A stretch of DNA of 64,000 bases from Actinomycetes bacterium (lineage in GTDB: Bacteria; Actinomycetota; Acidimicrobiia; Acidimicrobiales; Ilumatobacteraceae): assembly GCA_025359865.1 (NCBI GenBank), contig JANYDH010000046.1, positions 1-64,000 on the forward strand. Direction: 5' to 3'. Below, one piece after another: positions 42,011 to 50,923 of this stretch. The position numbers and the translations under genes were made by a program. The notes under the pieces are model-generated. The model did not search any database. It was not told the origin of the DNA and saw only the letters and a list, made by a program, of their open reading frames with translations. Each line of letters starts with the position of its first letter. Positions within the stretch are counted from its first letter, which is position 1.

Positions 42011-44413
42011 TCAGCGCAGCGTGATTGGCAGCACGGTGATGATCGACCGCGACGAAGCACCGACCTCGATGCCGTACGTGCCAGGAGGCACGACCCAGTC
42101 GTGCTGGTCGACCGACCAGATCGCGAACGACCGCTCGGGCAACCACACCACCGCATCGACGGTTTCGCCGGGTGCTGCCGACACCTTGGCGAATCCGCGA
42201 AGTTCGCGAATCGCGCGACGGGGTGTCTCCGAGGGTGCGCCGGGGGGCGCCGCGACATACACCTGCACCACCGTGCTGCCAAGGCGCCCGCCGGTGTTGG
42301 TGGCCGGCACCGTTACCGTGAACCCGTCGCCGATGCTGCCGACGACCGTCGGTTCACCGAACTGCCAGTCGGTGTATCCGAGCCCGTGTCCGAACGGGAA
42401 CATCGGCTCGATCGTCCGCGCGTCGTACCAGCGGTAGCCGATGAACAGCCCCTCGTCGTAGCGGGCGAAACCCCCCTCACCGGGATGGGACAAATACGCC
42501 GGGGTGTCTTCCATCCGCTTCGGGATTGTGACCGGGAGCCGACCACCGGGTTCTTCCACGCCGAGCAACACGTCGGCGACCGAGTTGCCGACTTCCTCGC
42601 CCGGGAACCAGATCTGCATGACGGCGGCTACGTCGTCGATCCATGGCATTGCCACCGGTGACCCGGCGTTGATCACGACCACCGTGCGCGGATTCGCCGC
42701 AGCGACCCGGGCGACGAGTTCGTCCTGGCGCCCTGGCAACGCCATGCTGGAGCGGTCTTCGCCTTCGGTCTCCCAGTCATCATTCGTCCCGATGACCACC
42801 ACTGCGATGTCGGCGGCGGCGGCGGCGGCAACGGCTCGCGCGACGCTGTCGCCGGTTTCGGGTGCTACGGCCCCGACGACGAGACCGCGCAGCATCGGAT
42901 AGTGCATGTGGGCGTAGTCGACCTCGATCGCGGCAGTCACGCCAGCCTCGAGCGGCATCATCCCACGGACCTCGGCGCTGCCCTGGCCGAAGAACGCGCC
43001 ACCTGTCTGCGGCGTCGACAGATCGGCCACCACCACGCCATTCACACGTAACACCGCAGCACCGACCGAGGTGAGCCCGAACCACCAGTCGCCGGTCTCA
43101 TTCGGCACGAAACTGCCCGAAATCCGCGCACCAAAGCTGTTCTTGTCGACGCCGGGTGCCGGCGAGTCCATCCAGATCCACTGCAGGCGCTCGGTTGCCA
43201 CGGTTGCGATGACGACACCTTCCGCGTCGAGGTACTCCGTCTCGAATGCACCGAGCAGCGCTGGCAGGCGCTTCGCGATCGAACACCCGGCCTCGTGGGT
43301 GACGGCGAGGCCGCGCTCTCGCAACGCGGCGAGCAGCGCTACAGGCCGGTTGGCGCGCACTCGGGCGCTGCCGCCGCCTTGGATGTGGCCTCGTTCGGCG
43401 TTGGGGCCGAGCAATGCAATGGGCAGACCCCCTGTGAGCGGCAGCACTCCGCCTTCGTTCTTCAGTAACACGGTTCCGGCGATTGCGGCGCGGCGGATGA
43501 CCGACCGCGTCTCGTCGCTGTCATCGGTGCACTCCTCGCTCGACACTGCACCGACTCCGGACCACTCGAACAAGCGCAGCAGGCGCCCGACGGACTCGTC
43601 GACACGTTCGGTCGAGACCGATCCCGAACGCAACGCTTCGAGCAACGCTTCGCCTCGTTGCAAGGGCGGCCCGGGCATCTCGAGGTCGAGACCGGCCTCG
43701 AGTGCTGCAGCGGCGCTATGCGTGCCGTACCAGTCGCTGATCACCACCCCGTCGAAGCCCCATTCGTCGCGCAACACCCCGCGCAGCAAGGGCCCGTGCT
43801 CGCCGGCAAACGTGCCGTTGACCTTGTTGTAGCTGCTCATCAACGCGCGGACATCGGCGCCGCCCTCGTCGACCGAACGCACCGCCGCCTCGAACGGCAC
43901 CAGGTACAACTCACGCAGTGTTCGTTCGTCGACCTCGCTGGAGATCGACATCCGTTCGAACTCGGTGTCGTTGGCGATGAAGTGTTTGATGCACGCCGCC
44001 ACGCCGAGGGACTGAACGCCCTTCACGTAGCCGACTGCGATGTGTGCGGTGAGCGTCGGATCTTCGCTCATGCATTCGAAGTTGCGTCCACCGATCGGGG
44101 TGCGGTGCAGGTTGACGGTGGGTGCAAGCAGCACGTGGGCGCCCTTCGAACGTGCTTCGCGTCCCAACGCCCGGCCGACCTCTTCCACCAACGCCGGGTC
44201 GAACGTGGCGCCGAGGGCCGTCCCACACGGGAACGACGCCGACGGGGGGCCGTTCCACGAAGTACCGCGTACACCCGCAGGCCCATCGCTGCATCGCAAC
44301 GCAGGAACACCTGGCAGTTCGACCGTGTGCCACGCGTCGGAGCCGGCGAGTAGCGACACTTTCTGTTCGAGGGTGAGCGTTGCTAGAACAGCGTCAGGAT
44401 CGATCGTCATCAC
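42011..44413 (-). CDS. GH3 family beta-glucosidase
   Basis: An 800-aa protein with the order GH3 N-terminal barrel (to about 290), C-terminal alpha/beta domain with a PA14 insertion (about 390-530, FGARISGSFVPNETGDWWFGL), then a Fn3-like domain (about 690-780). The nucleophile Asp227 lies in GFDGVVISDWYG, with substrate-binding KHF and the RGTSW loop near the N-terminus. No signal peptide is present, so it is cytoplasmic or released. It would hydrolyse beta-linked glucosides. It is 36 bp upstream of the LivHM gene on the same strand. The start is GTG 44413 or ATG 44410. Confidence 0.92.
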   Translation of the reverse strand: MMTIDPDAVLATLTLEQKVSLLAGSDAWHTVELPGVPALRCSDGPAGVRGTSWNGPPSASFPCGTALGATFDPALVEEVGRALGREARSKGAHVLLAPTVNLHRTPIGGRNFECMSEDPTLTAHIAVGYVKGVQSLGVAACIKHFIANDTEFERMSISSEVDERTLRELYLVPFEAAVRSVDEGGADVRALMSSYNKVNGTFAGEHGPLLRGVLRDEWGFDGVVISDWYGTHSAAAALEAGLDLEMPGPPLQRGEALLEALRSGSVSTERVDESVGRLLRLFEWSGVGAVSSEECTDDSDETRSVIRRAAIAGTVLLKNEGGVLPLTGGLPIALLGPNAERGHIQGGGSARVRANRPVALLAALRERGLAVTHEAGCSIAKRLPALLGAFETEYLDAEGVVIATVATERLQWIWMDSPAPGVDKNSFGARISGSFVPNETGDWWFGLTSVGAAVLRVNGVVVADLSTPQTGGAFFGQGSAEVRGMMPLEAGVTAAIEVDYAHMHYPMLRGLVVGAVAPETGDSVARAVAAAAAADIAVVVIGTNDDWETEGEDRSSMALPGRQDELVARVAAANPRTVVVINAGSPVAMPWIDDVAAVMQIWFPGEEVGNSVADVLLGVEEPGGRLPVTIPKRMEDTPAYLSHPGEGGFARYDEGLFIGYRWYDARTIEPMFPFGHGLGYTDWQFGEPTVVGSIGDGFTVTVPATNTGGRLGSTVVQVYVAAPPGAPSETPRRAIRELRGFAKVSAAPGETVDAVVWLPERSFAIWSVDQHDWVVPPGTYGIEVGASSRSIITVLPITLR

Positions 44414-44492
44414 CGCTGAGTCTGACAGATGACCCCGTCGACCACGATCTTCGGCGGCAGGCGGCGGGTCATTAGCGGCTTGCGCTCAGGGC

Positions 44493-45827
44493 TCAGGTGG
44501 CGACCGGAAGTGCGAAACCGATCACGCTGCCGCCGCCTGGACGGTTGGCAGCGTGTACCGACCCACTATGGACCTCGACAACGTCACGCACGATCGATAA
44601 CCCGAGCCCGCTTCCGGGGAGTGCCCGGGCCTGCAACGACCGGTAGAAGCGGTCGAACAATCTCGGCAGATCTGCCGGCTCGATGCCCGGGCCGCGATCG
44701 AGCACGTCGAACCGGCCACGGTGCACGCGGACCTCGATGGGGGCATCACTGAACTTGAGCGCGTTGCCGATCACGTTGGTCATCGCCCTCTCCAGCGCTT
44801 GCGGACGCACCACCACGACCGCCTCGTCGGCATCGAGGATGATCTCACGCCCGGAACGCCGTGCTGAGCGTTCGGCCACATGACGGGCGATGTCTCCCAT
44901 CACCACCGACGACGGCACTTCTTCGTCGCGGCTGTCGGTAGCGAGCTGGACCAACTCATTGACCAACTCAGTGAGCTCACGCGTCTCACTCTCCACATCA
45001 GCCAACAGTTGTTGACGCGACCTCGGTGACAGTTCATCGAACCGTTGCATCACCGACACGTTGGTCCGCAGGCTGGTGAGCGGCGTTCGCAACTCGTGCC
45101 CGGCGTCTTGCACCAACTGGTATTGCGACTGCTTCGATCGGGCGAGCGAGGCGAGCATCTCACTGAACGCCTGCCCCAGCCGACCCGTCTCGTCACGCCC
45201 ATCGACTGGCACATCCACATCAAGATCGCCCGACGCGGCGACATCGGTGGCCACCTCGGTGAGGCGGACCAGCCGCCGCGTGACCTGCTGGGCCACGATG
45301 AGACCGATCAGCAACGCAAGCACCGACATACCGGCCATGGTGACCAACGTGCGGTTGCGGATGCTGTCGAGCACGTGTTCGGTTTCTTGCAGCGACCGCG
45401 CCAACTGCAACGCACCACCACGTACGGCGACCGTGAGCATCCGGTACGACTCGCCATCGAGCACCACATCGCTGCTCGCGCTCGCCGGGCCGACCGCCGC
45501 CGCGATCGAGCGGTCGAGATCGGTCACCGGCAATCTGCCGGTGCGCGGATAGCGCGTCACCCGGCCATTGGCCCGCACCGCCTGAACCAGAATCTGTGTG
45601 AAGCTGCGCGGGCGTTCGTCGCCGTCGCCATCGGCTGGTGTAGCGGGTGGATCGAGCACCGTTCCAGGCGGGCGGCCCTGGTAGAACTGGGCGGCACCGG
45701 CCAACGATGTATCGATCTGCCCACGAAGCTCGTGCTCGGTGGAGAGATACGAAATCGACCCGACGGAAATGGTGGCGCCAGCGGTCAATGTGACCAGCGC
45801 GATTGCGAGCTTGACGCGCAAGCTCAC
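44493..45827 (-). CDS. Sensor histidine kinase, OmpR-system type
   Basis: A 444-aa protein. Transmembrane helix 1 (about 8-28), an extracellular part (about 30-160), helix 2 (MAGMSVLALLIGLIVAQQVT), HAMP (to about 225), then the H-box QDAGHELRTPLTSLRTNV, N-box TNVIGNALKFS and G-boxes DRGPGIEPADL and GSGLGLSIVRDVVEVH. It resembles MprB-type kinases. The GTG start overlaps the regulator stop (GTGA). It phosphorylates the response regulator encoded immediately upstream. Confidence 0.92.
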   Translation of the reverse strand: MSLRVKLAIALVTLTAGATISVGSISYLSTEHELRGQIDTSLAGAAQFYQGRPPGTVLDPPATPADGDGDERPRSFTQILVQAVRANGRVTRYPRTGRLPVTDLDRSIAAAVGPASASSDVVLDGESYRMLTVAVRGGALQLARSLQETEHVLDSIRNRTLVTMAGMSVLALLIGLIVAQQVTRRLVRLTEVATDVAASGDLDVDVPVDGRDETGRLGQAFSEMLASLARSKQSQYQLVQDAGHELRTPLTSLRTNVSVMQRFDELSPRSRQQLLADVESETRELTELVNELVQLATDSRDEEVPSSVVMGDIARHVAERSARRSGREIILDADEAVVVVRPQALERAMTNVIGNALKFSDAPIEVRVHRGRFDVLDRGPGIEPADLPRLFDRFYRSLQARALPGSGLGLSIVRDVVEVHSGSVHAANRPGGGSVIGFALPVAT

Positions 45828-46513
45828 GACGAACGCACCGTGTAGCCCACACCGCGGACGGTGTGGATCAGCTTCGCAAGGTCGCCGGTGTCGATTTTGC
45901 GACGGAGATAGCTGATGTAGACCGCCAGATTCTTGGAGTCAGGCCCGAAGTCGTAGTTCCAGATCCGCTCGTAGATCAGGGAATGATCGAGCACGATGCC
46001 GGCATTGCGAACCAGCAGTTCGAGCAGGTCGAACTCGGTCTTGGACAGCTCGATCTCGTCGTCACCGCGCCACGCGCGGCGCGACGTGGGATCGACACGC
46101 AGGTCGGCAACCTGCAACACCGATGAGGGCTCATCGCGATCACCAGCGCGGCTGCGGCGAAGCAACGCACGCAGCCGGGCCATCAACTCCGCTAGATCGA
46201 ACGGCTTCGAGAGATAGTCGTCGGCGCCGGCATCAAGACCCGCCACACGATCCGATGTCTCGGTACGCGCCGTGAGCATCAGGATCGGCAACCGGTCCTT
46301 CTCGGCGCGCAGTACCCGGCAGAACGTGAGGCCATCGATGTTCGGCATCATCACGTCGACAATCGCCACATCGGGGCGGGAATCTCGAATCGTCGTGAGA
46401 GCCGCAGCCCCATCCGAAGCAAGATCGACCTCGTACCCGTCGAGTTCGAGCGCGCGCGCCAACGCATCACGAATCGCTCGATCATCGTCGACCACCAACA
46501 CACGTGCGTTCAT
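45824..46513 (-). CDS. OmpR/PhoB-type response regulator
   Basis: A 229-aa protein. Receiver domain: ARVLVVDDDRAIRDAL, phosphorylated Asp in VAIVDVMMPNIDG, LMLTARTETSDRVAGLDAGADDYLSKPF. The C-terminal winged helix has LSKTEFDLLELLVRNAG and VRGVGYTVR. The start at ATG 46513 is preferred because AAGGA lies 8 nt upstream; ATG 46522 has no spacing from it. MprA-like. It precedes the kinase by a 4-nt overlap and is downstream of a secreted-protein gene. Confidence 0.92.
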   Translation of the reverse strand: MNARVLVVDDDRAIRDALARALELDGYEVDLASDGAAALTTIRDSRPDVAIVDVMMPNIDGLTFCRVLRAEKDRLPILMLTARTETSDRVAGLDAGADDYLSKPFDLAELMARLRALLRRSRAGDRDEPSSVLQVADLRVDPTSRRAWRGDDEIELSKTEFDLLELLVRNAGIVLDHSLIYERIWNYDFGPDSKNLAVYISYLRRKIDTGDLAKLIHTVRGVGYTVRSS

Positions 46514-46544
46514 CACCACCATCCTTGCATCCTTGCTCGCGCAG

Positions 46545-46577
46545 ATGGCCTCTCCGAGGTTCGCCCGGAGAGGCCAT
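46545..46577 (-). terminator. 12-bp inverted repeat after the secreted Gly/His-rich protein gene
   Basis: ATGGCCTCTCCG (46545-46556) and CGGAGAGGCCAT (46566-46577) are perfectly inverted with a 9-nt loop. It lies between the stop of the 234-aa gene and the regulator start on the same strand. No T-tract follows, so it may be a weak terminator or an operator. Confidence 0.5.
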
Positions 46578-46616
46578 CACGATGTTGATTCAGTGGTGAT
46601 TCAGTGGTGGTCTGAA

Positions 46617-47321
46617 TCAGCCGGCAGTCGTCGGCGTTACATCGCCGGCGGGTTGGCCCGGACCACCCAGCGGGCCGGCGGTGCTCACCCGTTCGGTGAT
46701 GCGGGTGGTGATCTCGGCCAACTTGGAGTCGGCCTCGGCCTGGGTCAGGTCGCCCGATGCAACCTCGGCGTCGACGTGTGCCTTGGCATCGGTGACGAAC
46801 GCGTCGATCACGGTCTGCACCGCAACACCGTGTGCGGTTGCAACATCGGCGATCGAGCTACCCGACTGCAACTCGGTCCGAAGTTCGTCGACCGTCAGGC
46901 CCAGCGCGGTCGCTGCTACTTCGAGGCCGGGGCCACGATGCCCACCGGGGCCACCGCGGCCGCCGTGATCACCACGACCGCCATGATCTCCGCCACCCTC
47001 ACCTCTCGGAGGCCGAGCGGCGTCAAGTGCCGTGATGATCTTGTCGAGTTGTTCCTGAGTGATCGTGCCATCGGCGACGAGCGGTTGCAGCGCGTCACTG
47101 ACGTGCGACTCGAACCCGCCAGCCGGATCGTCGCCGACATCGCCGCCAGCCGCGACCACGACCGGATCGGCCGGATCGACGGGGACCGTTGCGACGGTCA
47201 CGACCTGGGCTGCGTTGGATGCGCCTGCGGCACCACTTTGTTCCAGGATGAAGCCGGCACCAGCGCCGGCCGTGAGGCCAGCCAAGAGACCGGCTGCGAT
47301 GTACTTCTTGTTGTACTTCAT
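46617..47321 (-). CDS. Secreted/anchored helical protein with Gly/His/Arg-rich insert
   Basis: A 234-aa protein. The N-terminal hydrophobic segment (AAGLLAGLTAGAGAGFILEQ) is an anchor or signal. Then come a short region (about 70-95, QPLVADGTITQEQLDKIITA), an insert of GGDHGGRGDHGGRGGPGGHRG (in parts, about 105-128), and a helical part (VAATALGLTVDELRTELQSG and IADVATAHGV). The two LGxTxxELxxxLxxGxxLxxxA-like motifs resemble repeats in actinobacterial surface proteins with similar tails. The His/Gly stretch could bind metal. The start at ATG 47321 has GGAGGG upstream. It precedes the two-component genes. Confidence 0.65.
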   Translation of the reverse strand: MKYNKKYIAAGLLAGLTAGAGAGFILEQSGAAGASNAAQVVTVATVPVDPADPVVVAAGGDVGDDPAGGFESHVSDALQPLVADGTITQEQLDKIITALDAARPPRGEGGGDHGGRGDHGGRGGPGGHRGPGLEVAATALGLTVDELRTELQSGSSIADVATAHGVAVQTVIDAFVTDAKAHVDAEVASGDLTQAEADSKLAEITTRITERVSTAGPLGGPGQPAGDVTPTTAG

Positions 47322-47492
47322 GATTTCCCTCCGAGGGACTGGGGTGTGTCCACGTGAACCATGGTGACAAGCAATTGTGAAGAAGATGCGAACCCCGGGT
47401 GAGAACCGGGTAAGAGCCGGTTCGGTCAAGTCTCGGTAGCCTCCTCGGGGAAATTCTGTAACAATGCTGTAATACCCGAACGCTGGAGACCC

Positions 47493-48179
47493 ATGACCCA
47501 CGCTGCCACTGCTGGCCGAAGACGTCTGCTCACCACGACCGCCGCGTTCGCGTGCGTCGCACTGACCTGCGTGTCGTTCGGCTTGGGTGGTTGGCAACCG
47601 GCCAGTGCTGGCAGCACCAGCACCAGCACCAGCACCAGCACCAGCACCAGCACCATTGCGCCGGGGCCGCCGAAGACCGAGGCCCTCATCGTCGCCCGCG
47701 CCGCCACGGTCACCAAACCGGCAAAGCGTCTTCGGCAGTCAGGTCTGATGATGTTCCCGATGGACCCCGAACCGACGTGCACCGTGCTCGACAACTTCGG
47801 CGACGCCCGTGGCTCCGGGCGACGTCACCAGGGCATCGACATTCTTGCGACCCTCGGTCAACAGGTGTTCGCTGTAGCCGATGGCACGCTCACCATTCGG
47901 TATGTCGATGGCGCATCCGACGCACAACTCTCCGGCAATGCGTGGACGCTCACCTTGCCCGACAAGACCTATTACTTCTACGCACACCTGTCGAGGTTCG
48001 CCGATGGGCTCAGTGTGGGATCAACGGTCAGCAAGGGGCAACTGATCGGCTACGTCGGCGACACGGGCGACCCCGGGCCTGGTAACTACCACCTCCATTT
48101 CGAGGTACACCCCGGTGGCGGCTCTGCGGTCAACGGGCTACCGCTGCTCGAGGTCCCGACGAGCTGCATCGTCTACTGA
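47493..48179 (+). CDS. M23 (LytM-type) peptidase, secreted
   Basis: A 228-aa protein. An export signal (residues about 10-38, ending PASAG) is followed by a Ser-Thr dipeptide run and then the M23 domain. Zinc and catalytic residues: HQGIDI (His and Asp), and HLHFEVH (His-x-His), plus YAHLSRF. All Zn ligands are present, so it is likely an active glycyl or D-Ala-m-DAP endopeptidase acting on peptidoglycan. It is divergent from the 234-aa gene with a 171-bp shared promoter region. Confidence 0.9.
   Translation: MTHAATAGRRRLLTTTAAFACVALTCVSFGLGGWQPASAGSTSTSTSTSTSTSTIAPGPPKTEALIVARAATVTKPAKRLRQSGLMMFPMDPEPTCTVLDNFGDARGSGRRHQGIDILATLGQQVFAVADGTLTIRYVDGASDAQLSGNAWTLTLPDKTYYFYAHLSRFADGLSVGSTVSKGQLIGYVGDTGDPGPGNYHLHFEVHPGGGSAVNGLPLLEVPTSCIVY
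47613..47654 (+). repeat. Hexanucleotide tandem repeat (AGCACC)7
   Basis: Seven perfect AGCACC units encode (Ser-Thr)7 between the signal peptide and the M23 domain. In frame, so slippage alters linker length only. Confidence 0.95.
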
Positions 48180-48220
48180 CGCTACGACCGGATGACCAGT
48201 CTGCGGCCGAGCGCGATGTG

Positions 48221-49246
48221 TCAAACCACATCCTTGCGTTCGCCAGCAGTGTCGACTGCGGTGCTGACCGTCATCGTCCGCGGTCCCATCACTTTGGCAA
48301 TCAGGTGCTCACCAGCCACCACGGTCGGATACTTCGCCGGTCGGTCGACCGAGCGGCACGTAGGCACGCAACTGATCACCGCATCGTGATTCGCGTCGAA
48401 GAAGAACGCCGCCGACCTGCGTACCGCTGCACCCTGAGAGTCCGCCGGAGGTGGCACCACTCGGTGCAGCGTCGAGCGCCAACGGTCGTTGGTCCACTGC
48501 GCCGTCAGGTCTCCAAGGTTGACTAGCAATGCACCTGGAACGGGTACCACGTCGTGCCAGAACCCGTCCGGCCCCACGATCTGTAGGCCAGGCACCGGGT
48601 CGGCATACAGCACCGTCACCATGCCATAATCGGTGTGGGCACCCATCCTCATCTGTACGGGCGCGGGGTCGACGTCGCCATGACGGCGCTCATACCGGAT
48701 CGTGCGCATCGTGACCGTCGACCGATCCACGAACGGCGCGAACCACCCATCCGGCAATCCGAGCGCTACCGAGAAGATGTCGGTCAGCATCACTGCGACC
48801 CGCTGGGCTTCGTCGAAGTACGCCGAGATCGCCGACCGCATCGAAGCCGGGCGAGCGGGCCACACGTTGGGGGCGAAGAACTGGTGCGGATCGGCCACCA
48901 CCACGGGATCCGACCGATCAACATGCTCAGGGCCAACGTTGAAGGCTTCGAACAGATCGGGCAGCGACGGTGCGACGCCCAAGCTGTAGGACAGCGCTTC
49001 GGCACCCAGCGCTGCATAGCCACGATTGATCCCGGGGTGCGGCGGAACAGCGAGCAGCTTCTCTGCCAGGGGCAACACGAAGAACTCATCTGAGGCCGCA
49101 AGCATTGTCTGGATCACGTCGGGAGCGACCCCGTGGCCGATGATCTGCATGAACCCGACCGTGCTGCACGCCTGGTCGACCGCCTCGGCGACCGCAACGT
49201 TGCGCGATGTCACCCATTCGTCGAGGTCGATGATCGGCACCTGCAT
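48221..49246 (-). CDS. Isopenicillin-N-synthase-like 2-oxoglutarate/Fe(II) oxygenase
   Basis: A 341-aa protein of normal length. DIOX_N part (VPIIDLDEW, GFMQIIGHGV), then the 2OG-Fe(II) core: HTDYGMVTVLYAD (His-x-Asp), WTNDRWRSTLHRVV (distal His), and RRSAAFFFDAN (Arg-x-Ser for 2-oxoglutarate). All iron ligands are present. The substrate is unknown; such proteins occur in secondary metabolism and nucleotide metabolism. It stands alone, divergent from the lipoprotein gene. Confidence 0.88.
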   Translation of the reverse strand: MQVPIIDLDEWVTSRNVAVAEAVDQACSTVGFMQIIGHGVAPDVIQTMLAASDEFFVLPLAEKLLAVPPHPGINRGYAALGAEALSYSLGVAPSLPDLFEAFNVGPEHVDRSDPVVVADPHQFFAPNVWPARPASMRSAISAYFDEAQRVAVMLTDIFSVALGLPDGWFAPFVDRSTVTMRTIRYERRHGDVDPAPVQMRMGAHTDYGMVTVLYADPVPGLQIVGPDGFWHDVVPVPGALLVNLGDLTAQWTNDRWRSTLHRVVPPPADSQGAAVRRSAAFFFDANHDAVISCVPTCRSVDRPAKYPTVVAGEHLIAKVMGPRTMTVSTAVDTAGERKDVV

Positions 49247-49424
49247 AGGCGCAGGCTACGCGAACGCAGCGTGTGCACTGGCCCGCTGGAGTAGTGCCGT
49301 CGGTGGCACTACGTGGCGACTTGACCGAATTGAGTAGTCGTTACTCATCCGGAGGTTCCCACCCAGGACGAGACTGGTCGTATTGGAACGGCACGGGTCG
49401 TTCCTGAGGGAGAGGAAACCCACC

Positions 49425-49784
49425 ATGATTGCATCGAAGAAAGTACTGAGCTGGATGCTCGTCGCAACAGTGTTCGCCAGCACCGGCGCCGCATGTAGCA
49501 GCGACGCCAAGAAGTCGACCACGACGGCCCCCGCGGGCACCGCGGCGCCTGGTGGCGGCAGCGCGAACGCTGATGTGACCGCGTTCTGCGCCGCAGCCGA
49601 CAAGTTGGCCGCCGACTTCAAGAAGGTCATGGCCGATCCGGCCAGCGGCGACATTACGGCCCTCACGGCCAGCGCCGCCGACTTGAGCAAGAAGGCCGCA
49701 GCACTGATTTCGGCTACACCCGCCGAAGCTGCTTCCGTGAATGCATGCACCACGAAGATGTCTACGGCGATGGCCGGCGGCTGA
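49425..49784 (+). CDS. Small lipoprotein with one helical repeat domain
   Basis: A 119-aa protein. Signal peptide with lipobox TGAACSS (Cys about residue 24), a Thr/Ala/Gly linker, then one helical domain: ADVTAFCAAADKLAADFKKV, DITALTASAADLSKKAAALI, ATPAEAASVNACTTKM. The Cys pair suggests a disulfide. The start has AGAGGAAACC upstream. A strong terminator follows. The domain recurs three times in the next gene. Confidence 0.8.
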   Translation: MIASKKVLSWMLVATVFASTGAACSSDAKKSTTTAPAGTAAPGGGSANADVTAFCAAADKLAADFKKVMADPASGDITALTASAADLSKKAAALISATPAEAASVNACTTKMSTAMAGG

Positions 49785-49796
49785 ACAAGCGTTGCC

Positions 49797-49843
49797 CGAA
49801 ACGGCGGTCACCCAGTGGGTGGCCGCCGTTTCGCAGTTTTTCG
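49797..49843 (+). terminator. Strong Rho-independent terminator
   Basis: CGAAACGGCGG (49797-49807) pairs with CCGCCGTTTCG (49823-49833), with further pairing of ACCC and GGGT inside, followed by TTTTT (49837-49841). It lies 13 bp after the small lipoprotein gene. Confidence 0.9.
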
Positions 49844-49880
49844 ATCGACCCAAGCACAACCCAACAACTCCAGCACCACC

Positions 49881-49910
49881 CAGCACAACCCAGCACAACC
49901 CAGCACAACC
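49881..49910 (+). repeat. 10-bp tandem repeat (CAGCACAACC)3
   Basis: Three perfect 10-bp units lie 20 bp upstream of the three-domain lipoprotein gene, between the terminator and its start. They could influence the leader of that gene or be neutral. Confidence 0.85.
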
Positions 49911-49929
49911 CAAGAACAGGACCACTCCG

Positions 49930-50859
49930 ATGAAGACCACCCCGACACCACTTCGCAGGGTCCTGTTGGCCATAGCACTGGCCGCCACCCTGGCCGCGTG
50001 CAGCAACAGCAGCGAGTCGTCCACTACCGTCGCCGATGACACGCCCACTGCCGATGTCACAACCTTTTGCACATCGGCATCCACCGTGGCCGGGCAGATC
50101 GCCGAACTGATGGCCAACCCCGCCGCAGGCGATCTCGCCGCACTCAACGCCCAAGCTCAGGCAATCGGTGCCACCGCAACCAAGCTGGCAAAGGCCCATC
50201 CGGGTCAAACCGCTGCGATCAGCGCGTGTTTCGCCACGGTCACCGCTGCGATCAGCGGCGGCGTCACTGTCGGAGAACCCGGGCTGTCCACCACCGTCCC
50301 GGGTGGGGATACCACCAGCAGCAACCCTGCCGTTCAGGCGTTCTGTGCGTCGGCAGATGTCCTGGCGGCGCAAGTACAGGCCACGCTCGCCGACCCGGCC
50401 AAGGCCGGTGACATGGCCACCCTGACCGCACAGGTACAGGATCTCGCTACACAGGCTGCGGCGATCATCAGCGGTAGCCCAGCCGATGCGCAGGCAGTCA
50501 CCGCCTGCACGCAGAAGATGGCCGACGCGCTGATTCCCGGCGCTGCGACCCCTACCGAAACCGTTGCCCCGCTGGCCACGGTCGCGCCTGACGCGACAGT
50601 CGCACCCGGCACCACCGCCGGTGCGACCAGCAGCAACCCGGACGTTGCCGCGTACTGCGCAGCCGCCGATGCGGTTGCTGCACAACTGACCATCGTCATG
50701 GCCGATCCCGCGAAGGCCGGCGATATGGCCGCGCTGACCACCCAGATGCAAGACCTGTCCACCAAGGCTGCCGCACTCGGGTCGACGAGTCCTGCAGATG
50801 TCGCTGCTGTGCAGGCCTGTACCGACCGGATGGTTGCCGCGCTCACACCCGGGACCTGA
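49930..50859 (+). CDS. Lipoprotein with three tandem copies of the same helical domain
   Basis: A 309-aa protein. Lipobox near LAACSNS. Three repeats of about 70 aa (about 40-110, 130-200, 235-305), each with DV/AV-x-x-FC/YC, LA-x-Q/L and (A/C)-x-AC-x-x-x-M/V, share the domain of the 119-aa protein. Examples: VQAFCASADVLAAQVQATLA, DVAAYCAAADAVAAQLTIVM, PADAQAVTACTQKMADAL. Linkers are Thr/Ala/Pro-rich. The shared Cys pair suggests each repeat is a disulfide-stapled helical hairpin. It probably faces the wall; no function known. Confidence 0.8.
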   Translation: MKTTPTPLRRVLLAIALAATLAACSNSSESSTTVADDTPTADVTTFCTSASTVAGQIAELMANPAAGDLAALNAQAQAIGATATKLAKAHPGQTAAISACFATVTAAISGGVTVGEPGLSTTVPGGDTTSSNPAVQAFCASADVLAAQVQATLADPAKAGDMATLTAQVQDLATQAAAIISGSPADAQAVTACTQKMADALIPGAATPTETVAPLATVAPDATVAPGTTAGATSSNPDVAAYCAAADAVAAQLTIVMADPAKAGDMAALTTQMQDLSTKAAALGSTSPADVAAVQACTDRMVAALTPGT

Positions 50860-50923
50860 CCAGTCACAATGGAGGTGGGCCACAGTCGCTGTGCCCTTCA
50901 CCTCACCCGATGGACGTACACCA

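Noticed and set aside
46597-46621. GATTCAGTGGT direct repeat with inverted CTGAATC as a terminator
   Set aside because: It is too short and reaches the stop codon of the 234-aa gene; it is better treated as chance beside the stronger 12-bp hairpin.
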